Assembly (NCBI GenBank): GCA_003164785.1
Contig: PLUE01000062.1
Coordinates: 310,001-374,000, forward strand
Direction: 5' to 3'
Length of the DNA stretch: 64,000 nt
Source: Gammaproteobacteria bacterium
Lineage (GTDB): Bacteria; Pseudomonadota; Gammaproteobacteria; Steroidobacterales; Steroidobacteraceae
Shown here: positions 43,302 through 52,469 of the stretch, one piece after another
Numbering within the stretch: position 1 is the stretch's first letter
Layout of the letters: each line of letters begins with the position of its first letter
Made by a program: the position numbers and the translations under genes
The notes under the pieces: model-generated
The model's database searches: none
Seen by the model: only the letters and a program-made list of their open reading frames with translations
Told to the model about the DNA's origin: nothing

Positions 43302-44771
43302 CTATTCCAAGTTGAAGTTGCATTCCTTCAAGGGGACCAGGCGCGTCTTGTTCCAATACTTGTGGCCCAGATAGAAGATCAGAAATCCGGGAATCATGAG
43401 ATAGCCGGTGATGAAATCGAACCATGAGAATTCCGGGGCCTGGAAAACGCTGATGTTGGCGCCGAACAAAACCACCAGGAACAGGACCACCGCCAGCCAG
43501 GGGCCGTAGGGGTAGAACTTCGACCTGAACTTCAAGTCATCGAGGCTGCGGCCCTGGGCGACCCACGCCTTGCGAAAGCGCAGATGGCAGATCGCGATGC
43601 CGAGCCAGATCAGGAACCCGCTGAGGCCGGACGCATTGTAGAAGAGCTGGTATATCTTCTGGTCGCCCACGAGACTCGCGAAGAACGCCATCGCGCTCAC
43701 CAGGCCGGTGAATAGAAGAGCGGCCGCGGGTACCCCGCGGCCGTTCAGGTGGCCGAACAGCCTGGGTGCCTTGCCGCTGTGGCCCATCGCGTAGAGCATC
43801 CGGGACGCCACATACATCGAGGAATTTCCGCAGGAGAGAACGGCGGACAGGATGACGGCGTTCATGATGTTGGCCGCGTAATATCCGAAGCGGGGCAGAT
43901 GCTGGAAGACCATCGTAAACGGCGACAGCGCGATGTGCCCCTCGTCGCCGTGCATGAGGTCGGGGTTGGTGTAGGCGATCAGGGTGCCGACGACGAAGAT
44001 CGAGCCGATGTAGAACAGCAGAATGCGCCAGAACACGGTGCGAATCGCCTTCGGCACGTTCTTGCCGGGGTCCGCGGTTTCCGCGGCGGCGAGGCCCACG
44101 CCCTCGGTGCCCTGAAAGGAAAATCCGGCCACCAGGAACACCATCAAGATGGAGGTCCAACCGCCGACGAACGGTGCGTGCGTGCCGGTGGTGGGATCGC
44201 TCAGCGTCCAATTCTGCAGCCCGGCGCTGTGCTCACCCACCATCCCGGTAATCATCAAAGCGCCGACGATCAGAAAGATGACCACGGTGACCACCTTGAT
44301 GCTGGCGAACCAATATTCCGCTTCGGCATAGGCCTTGACGGACAGCAGGTTCAATCCCATGAGCAGGGAGAAGAACCCCATGGCCCACAAGGTCGAATTC
44401 GAGTGGGGAAACCAAAATTTCACGATCAACGCGCCGGCGACCAGCTCTGCGGCCAGCGTGACCGCCCAACTGAACCAGTAATTCCAGCCCACGGCAAACC
44501 CAAACGAGGGATCGATGAAACGCTCCGCGTACGTTTCGAACGAACCGCGAATCGGCAGCTGGGTCGCCATTTCGCCGAGCGACTGCATCATGCAGTAAAC
44601 CGCCAAACCCATGACCGCATAGGCCACCATCGCACCGCCGGGGCCGGCCCGGGTGATCGCGCCGCCGCTGGCGAAGAACAGGCCGGTGCCGATGGCGCCG
44701 CCGATCGCGATCATCGTCAATTGCCGGGAGCCGATGGCGCGTTGCAGTTCGTGCGGTTCGTTCGAGGTCAT
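43302..44771 (-). CDS. Amino acid permease (APC superfamily, AAT/LysP type)
   Basis: 489 residues with 12 predicted helices. The start ELQRAIGSRQLTMIAIGGAI followed by GTGLFFASG is the AAT-family signature. FSFQGTEGVGLAAAETADPG and IAICHLRFRKAW are further typical blocks. These are proton-driven symporters for amino acids such as lysine, GABA, alanine or serine. It is convergent with the amidohydrolase gene (38 bp apart) and may bring in the substrate for that cluster. It appears complete, unlike the other permease at 59 kb. Confidence 0.88.
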   Translation of the reverse strand: MTSNEPHELQRAIGSRQLTMIAIGGAIGTGLFFASGGAITRAGPGGAMVAYAVMGLAVYCMMQSLGEMATQLPIRGSFETYAERFIDPSFGFAVGWNYWFSWAVTLAAELVAGALIVKFWFPHSNSTLWAMGFFSLLMGLNLLSVKAYAEAEYWFASIKVVTVVIFLIVGALMITGMVGEHSAGLQNWTLSDPTTGTHAPFVGGWTSILMVFLVAGFSFQGTEGVGLAAAETADPGKNVPKAIRTVFWRILLFYIGSIFVVGTLIAYTNPDLMHGDEGHIALSPFTMVFQHLPRFGYYAANIMNAVILSAVLSCGNSSMYVASRMLYAMGHSGKAPRLFGHLNGRGVPAAALLFTGLVSAMAFFASLVGDQKIYQLFYNASGLSGFLIWLGIAICHLRFRKAWVAQGRSLDDLKFRSKFYPYGPWLAVVLFLVVLFGANISVFQAPEFSWFDFITGYLMIPGFLIFYLGHKYWNKTRLVPLKECNFNLE

Positions 44772-45012
44772 GGATTTCCTGTGGAGTAGGGATCAGCGCT
44801 AGCTTAAACCAGCCACCTCGTTCCCGCGGACATTAGACCGGATTTGGAACGCGGGGCTCTTGGCGAGTCTGTCGCACTCGACTCGACGTCTTCCGCCTGC
44901 TCTTCGCTCATCTTATGCAGCGTCTTGATCGGCACGTTGGGATGCTCGGCGCGATATACTCCGGCGGTCGGACGATCGAGGGTCCCTGATCGCGGTTCCA
45001 TGGAGGATCAAT

Positions 45013-46341
45013 TTGACAACATCGATCGAGCCATGCGATGTGGTGGTCATCGGCGGCGGTCCGAGCGGCAGTACGGCGGCGGCCTTGCTCGCCCGCAAGG
45101 GGTACCGGGTCATTGCGCTCGAAAAAGCGCGTCATCCTCGTTTCCATATTGGCGAGTCGCTGCTGCCGATGAACCTGCCGGTGTTCGAGAGGCTCGGCGT
45201 CCTGGACAAGGTGCGTGCGCTCGGGGTGTTCAAGCGCGGCGCCGATTTCGAAGCGGACAATGCGCAGGGCTACAACACGTACGCCTTCGACCGTGCCATC
45301 GGCGACAGCCCGCCGCACGCTTACCAGGTATGGCGGCAGGATCTGGACAAGATGCTGTTCGACCATGCGCGCGACTGTGGAGCTGACGCCCGTGAGGGCC
45401 ACGAAGTCGTGAAGGCCGAACAAGCGGGTCCCCGCGAGAGCCTGCTCGAGGTGCGCGCGGACGACGGAACGGGCTATTCGATTCGGGCGCGCTACGTGGT
45501 CGATGCCAGCGGCCGTGATGCGTTGCTGGCGACGAAGAAAAGGCTGCGGCGTAAGAATCGCGAGCATCAAAGCGCCGCGATATTCGGTCATTTCCGCGGC
45601 GCCACGCTGCGCCCGGGTGAGGACGCCGGCAACATCAGCATCTACCGCTTCGACCATGGTTGGATGTGGATGATCCCGCTGCCGGGCGGCGTGATGAGCG
45701 TCGGCGCGGTGTGTCGCCCCGAGTACCTGAAAAGCCGCAAAGGACGCACGGTGGAGTTCTTGCGCGCCACGCTGCAGCTCAACCCCGCTTTGTGGGGGCG
45801 GCTCGAGCACGCCGAACTCATCGGTGACGAGGTGCGGGTGACCGGCAATTACTCGTACGACTCGGCGCGGATGGGAGGACCGGGCTGGGTGCTGGTGGGA
45901 GACGCCTTCGCGTTCCTGGATCCCGTGTTCTCGTCCGGCGTCTATCTGGCGATGAGCGGGGCTGAACAGGCGGTTGGGCTGGTGGATGCGGCACTGCGCG
46001 ATCCGGCGACGGAGCGTGCGCTGCTCCGCAAGTTGGAGAAGCGGCAGCGCGCGGGAATGGCGCGGTTCTCGTTCTTCATCTACCGCTTCAACGGTCCCGT
46101 GATGCGCCAAATGTTCCGGGAGCCGCGCAATACGTGGCAATTGGAGCAGGGCGTCATTTCGATGCTTGCGGGCGACCTGTTCGATACGCCGAAGGTCCTG
46201 TGGCGGCTCAAGCTGTTCAAGCTGGCGTATGCGATGAGCGGTCTGCGAGACTGGCGCCGCTGGCGCGCGGAGCATAAGTACCGCCTCGCGCAGGCCGGGG
46301 CGCAGTTCACGGGGGGCACCACGTCGGTGGATAAGGCCTGA
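45013..46341 (+). CDS. FAD-dependent oxidoreductase, flavin-halogenase-like
   Basis: 442 residues from TTG at 45013, five bases after GGAGGA. The FAD-binding GGGPSGSTAAALLARKGY, the ESLLPMNLPVFERLGV block and GDAFAFLDPVFSSGV match the tryptophan-halogenase-like branch of group A flavoproteins, including members found in aryl polyene and lipid-modifying clusters. The WxWxIP motif typical of true halogenases appears as WMWMIPLP. No partner flavin reductase is nearby and the substrate is unknown. A RIO kinase gene follows after 71 bp. Confidence 0.8.
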   Translation: MTTSIEPCDVVVIGGGPSGSTAAALLARKGYRVIALEKARHPRFHIGESLLPMNLPVFERLGVLDKVRALGVFKRGADFEADNAQGYNTYAFDRAIGDSPPHAYQVWRQDLDKMLFDHARDCGADAREGHEVVKAEQAGPRESLLEVRADDGTGYSIRARYVVDASGRDALLATKKRLRRKNREHQSAAIFGHFRGATLRPGEDAGNISIYRFDHGWMWMIPLPGGVMSVGAVCRPEYLKSRKGRTVEFLRATLQLNPALWGRLEHAELIGDEVRVTGNYSYDSARMGGPGWVLVGDAFAFLDPVFSSGVYLAMSGAEQAVGLVDAALRDPATERALLRKLEKRQRAGMARFSFFIYRFNGPVMRQMFREPRNTWQLEQGVISMLAGDLFDTPKVLWRLKLFKLAYAMSGLRDWRRWRAEHKYRLAQAGAQFTGGTTSVDKA

Positions 46342-46412
46342 GGGAATGTGACCCGCACGTCGAATTCCCTCTACACTGCCGGTCACATTTCCGGAGCGGG
46401 CTGCGATACACA

Positions 46413-47267
46413 ATGAAAATTCCGAAGGGCCTGCAACCGCTCATCGATGATGGGATGGTCGACAGCGTCGTGCGCAGCCTGAAGAGCGGAAAGGAGGCCT
46501 CGGTCTACATCGTGGCCTGCGGCAGCGAGTTGCGCTGCGCCAAGGTGTACAAGGAAGCCGAGCACCGGGGCTTTCACCGGCTGGCCCAGTATCAGGAGGG
46601 CCGCAAGACCCGCAGCAGCCGCGATGCGCGCGCCATGGGACGACGCGGCCGGCATGGCCGCAGCGTGCAGGAGGCGGAGTGGAAGAACGCGGAAGTCGAT
46701 GCCTTGTACCGCCTGGTCGGGGTGGGCGTGCGCGTCCCTGCGCCCCACCTGGTGCATGAAGGTGTGCTGTTGATGGAGTTGGTCCAGGACGCCCAGGGGG
46801 ATCCGGCGCCGCGTCTCAACGATGTGGAAATAACCGCGGAACAGGCGCGCGTGTGGCACGCCTTCATGATCGTGCAGATCGTGCGCATGCTCTGTGCGGG
46901 GCTGATACACGGCGATTTGTCCGAGTTCAACGTGCTGCTGGACGCCCAGGGTCCGGTGATCATCGACCTGCCGCAGGCGGTGAATGCCGCGGGCAACAAC
47001 AACGCCTTCGCCATGCTGGAGCGCGATGTGAACAACATGCGCGAGACCTTCGGCAGGGCCGCTCCCGAACTGCTCGACACGGAATATGCGCGAGAGATCT
47101 GGAAACTGTACGAGGCGAGTGAATTGACGCCGGAATCCGTGCTCACGGGCCGGTTCGAGCGTGATCCGACGCTGGCGGACGTCGACGCGGTATTGACACA
47201 GATCGAAGACGAGCGCCGCGAAGCCGAGGCGCGCCAGCGGCGGCGCGACGAGGCGGACGCCCTCTAG
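46413..47267 (+). CDS. RIO-type serine/threonine protein kinase
   Basis: 284 residues. MKIPKGLQPLIDDGMVDSVV and SGKEASVYIVACG (nucleotide loop) lead to the catalytic loop IHGDLSEFNVLL and the metal-binding IIDLPQAVNAAGNNNA. The sequence matches the bacterial RIO1-like group represented by PA4780. In eukaryotes and archaea RIO kinases act in ribosome maturation; in bacteria the targets are largely unknown. The C-terminal 50 residues are a charged helix (RREAEARQRRRDEAD). Confidence 0.9.
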   Translation: MKIPKGLQPLIDDGMVDSVVRSLKSGKEASVYIVACGSELRCAKVYKEAEHRGFHRLAQYQEGRKTRSSRDARAMGRRGRHGRSVQEAEWKNAEVDALYRLVGVGVRVPAPHLVHEGVLLMELVQDAQGDPAPRLNDVEITAEQARVWHAFMIVQIVRMLCAGLIHGDLSEFNVLLDAQGPVIIDLPQAVNAAGNNNAFAMLERDVNNMRETFGRAAPELLDTEYAREIWKLYEASELTPESVLTGRFERDPTLADVDAVLTQIEDERREAEARQRRRDEADAL

Positions 47268-47307
47268 AGAGCCGGACCCGCTCTCGGGCGCGCCGCAGCG
47301 CCTCGAT

Positions 47308-47853
47308 TCACTTGTGGTGGCGGATGAAGCCGTCGGCGCTGATGGTATCCCCGACCTTGACCCCCGTCGGGCAGGCCCCGATGTACTGCTGATCCTGCGT
47401 CATGGCTTCCTCGGCTTTGCCGTTGAATGCCGGCACGTACTTGGCCTGGGTCTCCGAATGGGTGAAGGAGTTGCTCTTGAAGACCGTGACTCCGTTCGAT
47501 ACCACCGTGATTCCGTTGACGGCGCAATTCGACGCGGAGGCGAATTTACCGTCGCCGAGATCCTTCAGAATGGTGGTGCAGCCTTTCACGTCCTTGAGAA
47601 GCGCGTCGGCCGCTTTGTCGTACGCGTGGTCCCGGCATAGCTTGTAGATGATCTGGGTGGTCTTCTCGCCGGGATTCTCGATGGTCTGAGCGTGAATTTC
47701 CCACAGGCCTTCCTTGAGTTTGGGAGGATCGCCCGCGTGCGCGCCCGCCAGCGGAAGCAGCGCTGCGGCGGCTGTCCATGCGGCGAGTCGGCCCGGGCCG
47801 ACGAGCCTGAATCCCGAACGACAGGATCGAGTCGAGGGAGTTGACGTATTCAT
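47308..47853 (-). CDS. DUF3617 domain-containing exported protein
   Basis: 181 residues from the Met at 47853; a Met at 47880 is an alternative. A signal peptide (LAAWTAAAALLPLAGAHAG) is followed by KLKEGLWEIHAQTIENPGEK, then YKLCRDHAYDKAADAL and CTTILKDLGDGKFASASNC, the DUF3617 pattern with two Cys pairs. It is periplasmic and its function is unknown. It is divergent from the GntR gene and may share the palindromic operator region. Confidence 0.75.
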   Translation of the reverse strand: MNTSTPSTRSCRSGFRLVGPGRLAAWTAAAALLPLAGAHAGDPPKLKEGLWEIHAQTIENPGEKTTQIIYKLCRDHAYDKAADALLKDVKGCTTILKDLGDGKFASASNCAVNGITVVSNGVTVFKSNSFTHSETQAKYVPAFNGKAEEAMTQDQQYIGACPTGVKVGDTISADGFIRHHK

Positions 47854-47966
47854 CCAATGAATTCCTGACTGCGGACGCATCGTTGCGCTTGGTCTCGTTG
47901 CTCGAGCGAATGGTGCAGGTTTTGCCGCTCGATGTTAACCCTTGCGTGAACGAGAATTTGATTATA

Positions 47967-47984
47967 GATTTGTGATCACAAATC
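47967..47984. promoter_or_regulatory. 18-bp perfect palindrome, likely GntR operator
   Basis: GATTTGTGATCACAAATC lies 10 bp before the ATG of the GntR gene and in the divergent gap to the DUF3617 gene. A core with TTGT and ACAA half-sites around a short centre fits the operators of FCD-type GntR regulators. A -10-like TATAGA overlaps its left edge. Autorepression is the natural reading. Confidence 0.65.
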
Positions 47985-47994
47985 AAGGGTGACC

Positions 47995-48696
47995 ATGATC
48001 GACCGTTCAAACCTCGGATTGGTCCGCATCGCCCGCGAAACCGTGCAGGAGCGGGTGTATGCCGCGCTTCGCGACCAACTCATGCGCGGCGGCTTCGAGC
48101 CAGGTCAAAAACTGAAGATCGCCGACCTGGCGCGGGCCTTTGGCACCAGTTCGATGCCGGTTCGCGAAGCCCTCAATCGTCTGGCTGTGGAGCGGGCCCT
48201 GGAAACCCTGCCGAGTCGAACCGTCCGCGTTCCGGCACTGTCGATGGCCGCGCTCCAGGATTTGCGCGAAGCGCGGTTCGCGATCGAGGGACTCGCCATT
48301 TCGCGGGCGGCATCGAAGATGACGCCCGAATCGTTGGCGACGCTCGAACGATTCATCGAGGCGCAGACCGAAACCGATACCGAGCATGTGTCCGAAGGCA
48401 GCGCGCGGCAGAATCGGGAGTTTCACTTCGCCATCTATCGGCAGTCGGGTTCCGCGGTGCTGCTGCCGATCATCGAGAGCCTGTGGCTGCAATTCGGTCC
48501 GTATCTGCGTGCGGCGTCCGAACGCTTCGATGGCGGCGAGGGACGGGGGATCAATTTCCACGTCGAGATGTTGGATGCGTTGGCGAAGGGGGATGGCGCG
48601 GCGGCCCGCACGGCGCTCGAGGCCGACATCGGGCGCTCCTTCGATCTGGTCATGAACGACGAGGCATTGTGGAACGCCCACGGCGGTGCGGCATGA
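47995..48696 (+). CDS. GntR family transcriptional regulator, FCD type
   Basis: 233 residues from the ATG at 47995, behind AAGGG; a GTG at 47989 is also possible. The winged helix ARETVQERVYAALRDQLMRG, KIADLARAFGTSSMPVREAL is followed by a C-terminal helical FCD domain (REARFAIEGLAISRAAS; NREFHFAIYRQSGS) that binds a small carboxylated ligand, often with a metal. It overlaps the next gene by 4 bp and heads a run of five genes that it probably controls. Confidence 0.92.
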   Translation: MIDRSNLGLVRIARETVQERVYAALRDQLMRGGFEPGQKLKIADLARAFGTSSMPVREALNRLAVERALETLPSRTVRVPALSMAALQDLREARFAIEGLAISRAASKMTPESLATLERFIEAQTETDTEHVSEGSARQNREFHFAIYRQSGSAVLLPIIESLWLQFGPYLRAASERFDGGEGRGINFHVEMLDALAKGDGAAARTALEADIGRSFDLVMNDEALWNAHGGAA

Positions 48697-49052
48697 CCTT
48701 GGCGGCCGCCGGCGCCGGGGAATTCGAACTCTATGATTTGCGCGTCGAAGTCGTGGGCCCGCCGGATCGCACGATCTACTGCGGCGCCAAGCTCGGCGAC
48801 TACTTCGAGTTGCACGGCGAGATGCTGAAGCTGCCGCCGGGCCAGGGATTTTCGATTTATTCGCTGGCTGCGTTGCTGCCGCTGCTGCCGGCCAAGCAAC
48901 GCATGACCGATCCGGCGGATTGGATGTCGACGGACGCCGAAGTCGCCTGTCCGGATCCGAACTGCCCGACGCGATTTCGCATCACGCGGATGGGTCGGCG
49001 CCGCTTCACCCACGCCGACGTCACGGCGATACCGCTTGGCGGAGGGTCGTGA
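48693..49052 (+). CDS. TIGR04076 family protein
   Basis: 119 residues. FELYDLRVEVVGPPDRTIYC, GAKLGDYFELHGEMLKLPPG and YSLAALLPLLPAKQR match the small TIGR04076 family of unknown function. Conserved Cys residues (CG near 36 and the CPDPNC pair near 90) suggest metal binding. It is wedged between the regulator and the aldo/keto reductase with 4-bp overlaps on both sides, which means strict co-translation. Confidence 0.8.
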   Translation: MTLAAAGAGEFELYDLRVEVVGPPDRTIYCGAKLGDYFELHGEMLKLPPGQGFSIYSLAALLPLLPAKQRMTDPADWMSTDAEVACPDPNCPTRFRITRMGRRRFTHADVTAIPLGGGS

Positions 49053-50110
49053 TACCGCGATTTGGTCTGGCCGATGGCTACTCGATTTCGCGGGTCATCA
49101 AGGGCGGCTGGCATCTGGCCGGCGATCATGGCGCGATCGACCCCGCGCAGGCGCGCCGGGACATGGCGACGTTCGTGGACGCCGGCATCACCACCTTCGA
49201 TTGCGCGGACATCTACACGGGTGTCGAGACCCTGATCGGTGAATTCCGCAAGGCCTACCCGGCGCACGCGAAGCGCGTGCAGGTCCATACCAAGTTCGTT
49301 CCCGATCTGTCCGATCTGCAGACGGTGGACCGAGGATACGTCGAGGGCATCGTCGACCGGTCGTTGAGGCGTCTCGGCATGGAGCAACTTGATCTGGTCC
49401 AGTTCCACTGGTGGGACTTCACGGTGCCGCGCTACGTGGAGACTGCGCTCGAACTCGATCGGCTGCGGCGCGCCGGAAAAATCGCACACATCGGCGTCAC
49501 CAATTTCGCCACCGCCCGCCTCGCGGAGCTCGTGGATGCTGGCATCCCCATCGTCTCGCACCAGATCCAATATTCCCTGGTGGACGACCGCGCGAATCAT
49601 GGGATGGTGAATTACTGCCGCTCCCAGGACATCTCCTTGCTGTGCTACGGCACCGTGAGCGGCGGATTTTTGTCGGAGCGCTGGCTGGGCCGCACCGCCC
49701 CGACCGTCGATCTGGGGAACCGGTCTCTCATCAAGTACAAACTCATCATCGACGACTTCGGTGGTTGGGACCTGTTCCAAGAGTTGCTGCGCGTGCTGGC
49801 GCGGCTCGCCGACAAGCACGGCACCGATATCGCGACCGTCGCCTCCCGCGTCATTCTCGATCGCGACGAGGTCGCCGCCGTGATCGTGGGCGCGGTGAAT
49901 ACCGCGCATCTCGCCTCGCATGAGCAGATCGGCGGCCTGAGGCTGAATCTTGCCGAGTTGGCGGCGATAGCGGAGGTCACCGATCGGCGTCAAGGTCCGG
50001 CCGGCGACATCTATGAATTGGAACGCGACCGGCGAGGCGTGCACGGCCGGATCATGAAATACGAACTGAACGCGCTGCCGAGCGCCGCGGCGCCCGACGA
50101 CGCGAACTAA
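49049..50110 (+). CDS. Aldo/keto reductase
   Basis: 353 residues from GTG at 49049 with GGAGGG upstream. The catalytic tetrad is recognisable: Asp and Tyr in FDCADIYTGVE, Lys in HTKFVPDLS and His in LVQFHWWDF. IAHIGVTNFATARLAEL is the usual block before the NADPH-binding C-terminus. It reduces or oxidises a carbonyl or sugar-like substrate with NAD(P). The strict overlap with the TIGR04076 gene and the TonB receptor behind it point to one catabolic unit. Confidence 0.88.
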   Translation: MIPRFGLADGYSISRVIKGGWHLAGDHGAIDPAQARRDMATFVDAGITTFDCADIYTGVETLIGEFRKAYPAHAKRVQVHTKFVPDLSDLQTVDRGYVEGIVDRSLRRLGMEQLDLVQFHWWDFTVPRYVETALELDRLRRAGKIAHIGVTNFATARLAELVDAGIPIVSHQIQYSLVDDRANHGMVNYCRSQDISLLCYGTVSGGFLSERWLGRTAPTVDLGNRSLIKYKLIIDDFGGWDLFQELLRVLARLADKHGTDIATVASRVILDRDEVAAVIVGAVNTAHLASHEQIGGLRLNLAELAAIAEVTDRRQGPAGDIYELERDRRGVHGRIMKYELNALPSAAAPDDAN

Positions 50111-50183
50111 CGATGAGCTGACAAAAGGGGAGTTGGTTGGCGCGATTTCCTCAATTTTGACCGACCGACGACAGGGGAAGGAC

Positions 50184-52460
50184 ATGATGAAACAATATTG
50201 TTTGAGACGGGCGCTCGTCGCTCTGGGTTGCTGCATGGCGGTGTCCGGCGCCGCATGGGCGCAAGTCGCGCCACCGAGCCAGGATCTGGAAGAGATCGTC
50301 GTCACCGCGGAGAAGCGCGAGTCGACGGTGCAAAAGACTCCGATCAGCATGACGGTGTTCAGCGGTGTGGATCTGCAGGCGCAGGGCATCGCGGATCTGA
50401 CGTCCGTGGCGCAGGAAGTGCCCGGCGTTTCCTTCAAGACATCGGGGCCGGGCCAGACCGAGTTCGAAATGCGCGGTCTGACGTCCACCGGCGGCGAATC
50501 CCCCACCGTCGGCTTCTATCTCGACGAGACTGCGCTGACGCCGCCGGCCATGGCGCAGAACGGCAAGGTGGTCATTGACCCCAGCCTGTTCGACCTGAAC
50601 CGCATCGAGATCTTGCGCGGGCCCCAGGGCACGTTGTACGGCTCCGGATCGATGGGCGGCACGATCAAGCTGGTGACGAATCAACCGGACACGAAAAACT
50701 TCTCAGCCTCGGTGGAGGGCGTCGGGTCGGGAACGTACAACGGCGGGGGCTTCAATCACACCGAGAACGGAATGATCAATATTCCGTTGGTGCAGGATCT
50801 GGCCGCCGTGCGGGTCGTGGTCACCGACAAGTACATCGAGGGCTGGATCGACCGGGACGTCGTGAGCCCGTTTCCGCTGGAGACCAACGGCAGCACCACG
50901 CGCGGCAACGTGGCGGCCGCGCCGGTGACCGACGAGTATCGGCATTCGAACACGGAAACGCTGCACGGTGGACGGGCGACCTTGCTGGTGACGCCCACCG
51001 ACCGGCTCAGCGTGACGGCGAGTGTGATGTATCAGCGCATTGCGCAGGATGGGCCGAACACCATCGATGTCCCGCCGACCAACGAGGTTCATTATCAGCC
51101 GTTCGACGTGCCCGAGCCGTTCAACGACACCTTCAATCTGTACAGTCTGACGGCCAAGTATGACTTCGACAGTTTCCAGGTGGTGTCGGCCACCGCGGAT
51201 TGGAATCGAACGCAGTTCCAGACGCAGGATATCTCCGAGGCGATGCAGGATTACATCGGCGGTTTCTTCGGGCCCGCCGCGGAATTCCCGTTCTCCACGG
51301 CCGATGGGGGTCTCGGTGCGGGATCGATTTCGGAAGCGGACTACACCCGGCAGTTCAGCGAAGAACTGCGGGTGGCATCGACCGGCGACAACGCGTGGCA
51401 GTGGTTGGTGGGCGGCTACTACAGCACCTTTCACGCCACGTCCCACGTGTACTCCTTTTACGAGGGCTTCACCGCCTTGTTCGGCACCGATAATCTTGCC
51501 GACAATCACCGTCTGCTCGACGTGGACCAATACGCGTTGTTCGGTGAGACGTCCTATCAACTGCCGGATCATTTGAAGGCCACGGTCGGGCTGCGTTACT
51601 TCACGTACCACAGCGACTCGGCCACCAGCGTGAGCGGCGTGTCGGCCAACGGCACCAGCGCGACCCTGTTCGGGCTGGCGCAGAATTCGGGGGTCACGCC
51701 CAAGTTCAATCTTGCCTATGAGCCGAGCGATGAGTTGACCGTCTATGGCACCGTCTCCAAGGGGTTCCGTCCGGGCGGCCCGAACTCGCCGATTCCCAGC
51801 CCGTGCCCCGTCGCCCCGGGTCAGTTCGGTCCGGACAGCGTGTGGAGCTACGAGCTGGGCGAGAAGGTGAAGATGATCAACTCGCGGGTCTCCATCAACG
51901 GCGACGTGTACTACGAGAACTGGTCGAACATTCAGCAAGAAGTGGCGCCGGGCTGCGGATTCAAGTTCACGGCGAACGCCGGCAAGGCGAAGATCTATGG
52001 CGCGGAGCTGGAAGTGGCGGTGATCTTGGTGCCGGGACTGGTGCTGTCGCAGAACGCGGGCTACACGCACGCCACGAATTCGACCACCCTCGAGAGCGCG
52101 GGCGTCGTCGCGGGACAGCGCTTGCTGGACGTTCCGCAGGTCACGGCGAACACCAGCGTGTCATACAAGTACCCGCTGCCGAACGCCATGAACCTCGTGG
52201 CACGCGCCACGAACAGCTACGTCGATTCGATCCAGGACATCACCTATACCCGCAACACCTTGCCGGCCTATGACTTGGTGGGCGCGCGGCTGGGCGTGGA
52301 GGCGGATCGATGGTCGGCGACGCTGTTCGTCGACAACGCGACCAACAAACTCGCGTTGCTCAGCGACACGGGCGCGCTATCGGCCAACATATCGATACTC
52401 AATCGGGTGACCACCAATCAGCCGCGGACCATCGGAGCGGACCTGAATTTCAAATTCTGA
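50184..52460 (+). CDS. TonB-dependent outer-membrane receptor
   Basis: 758 residues from the ATG at 50184 (GGGAAGG upstream). A signal peptide ends AAWAQ. The TonB box region LEEIVVTAEKRESTVQKTPI leads into the plug domain (ILRGPQGTLYGSGSMGGTIK). The barrel ends with TNQPRTIGADLNFKF, whose last aromatic residue is required for assembly. This TonB receptor type, common in sphingomonads and Steroidobacter-like bacteria, imports plant or steroid-like organic compounds more often than iron. It lies in the GntR-controlled group. Confidence 0.92.
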   Translation: MMKQYCLRRALVALGCCMAVSGAAWAQVAPPSQDLEEIVVTAEKRESTVQKTPISMTVFSGVDLQAQGIADLTSVAQEVPGVSFKTSGPGQTEFEMRGLTSTGGESPTVGFYLDETALTPPAMAQNGKVVIDPSLFDLNRIEILRGPQGTLYGSGSMGGTIKLVTNQPDTKNFSASVEGVGSGTYNGGGFNHTENGMINIPLVQDLAAVRVVVTDKYIEGWIDRDVVSPFPLETNGSTTRGNVAAAPVTDEYRHSNTETLHGGRATLLVTPTDRLSVTASVMYQRIAQDGPNTIDVPPTNEVHYQPFDVPEPFNDTFNLYSLTAKYDFDSFQVVSATADWNRTQFQTQDISEAMQDYIGGFFGPAAEFPFSTADGGLGAGSISEADYTRQFSEELRVASTGDNAWQWLVGGYYSTFHATSHVYSFYEGFTALFGTDNLADNHRLLDVDQYALFGETSYQLPDHLKATVGLRYFTYHSDSATSVSGVSANGTSATLFGLAQNSGVTPKFNLAYEPSDELTVYGTVSKGFRPGGPNSPIPSPCPVAPGQFGPDSVWSYELGEKVKMINSRVSINGDVYYENWSNIQQEVAPGCGFKFTANAGKAKIYGAELEVAVILVPGLVLSQNAGYTHATNSTTLESAGVVAGQRLLDVPQVTANTSVSYKYPLPNAMNLVARATNSYVDSIQDITYTRNTLPAYDLVGARLGVEADRWSATLFVDNATNKLALLSDTGALSANISILNRVTTNQPRTIGADLNFKF

Positions 52461-52469
52461 CGTGAAAGC

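Noticed and set aside
44908..46413. 501-codon minus-strand open frame opposite the FAD oxidoreductase
   Set aside because: No motif; the plus strand holds an intact FAD-binding protein with a good ribosome-binding site.
48857..50506. 549-codon minus-strand open frame
   Set aside because: Shadow of the aldo/keto reductase, whose catalytic tetrad is readable on the plus strand.
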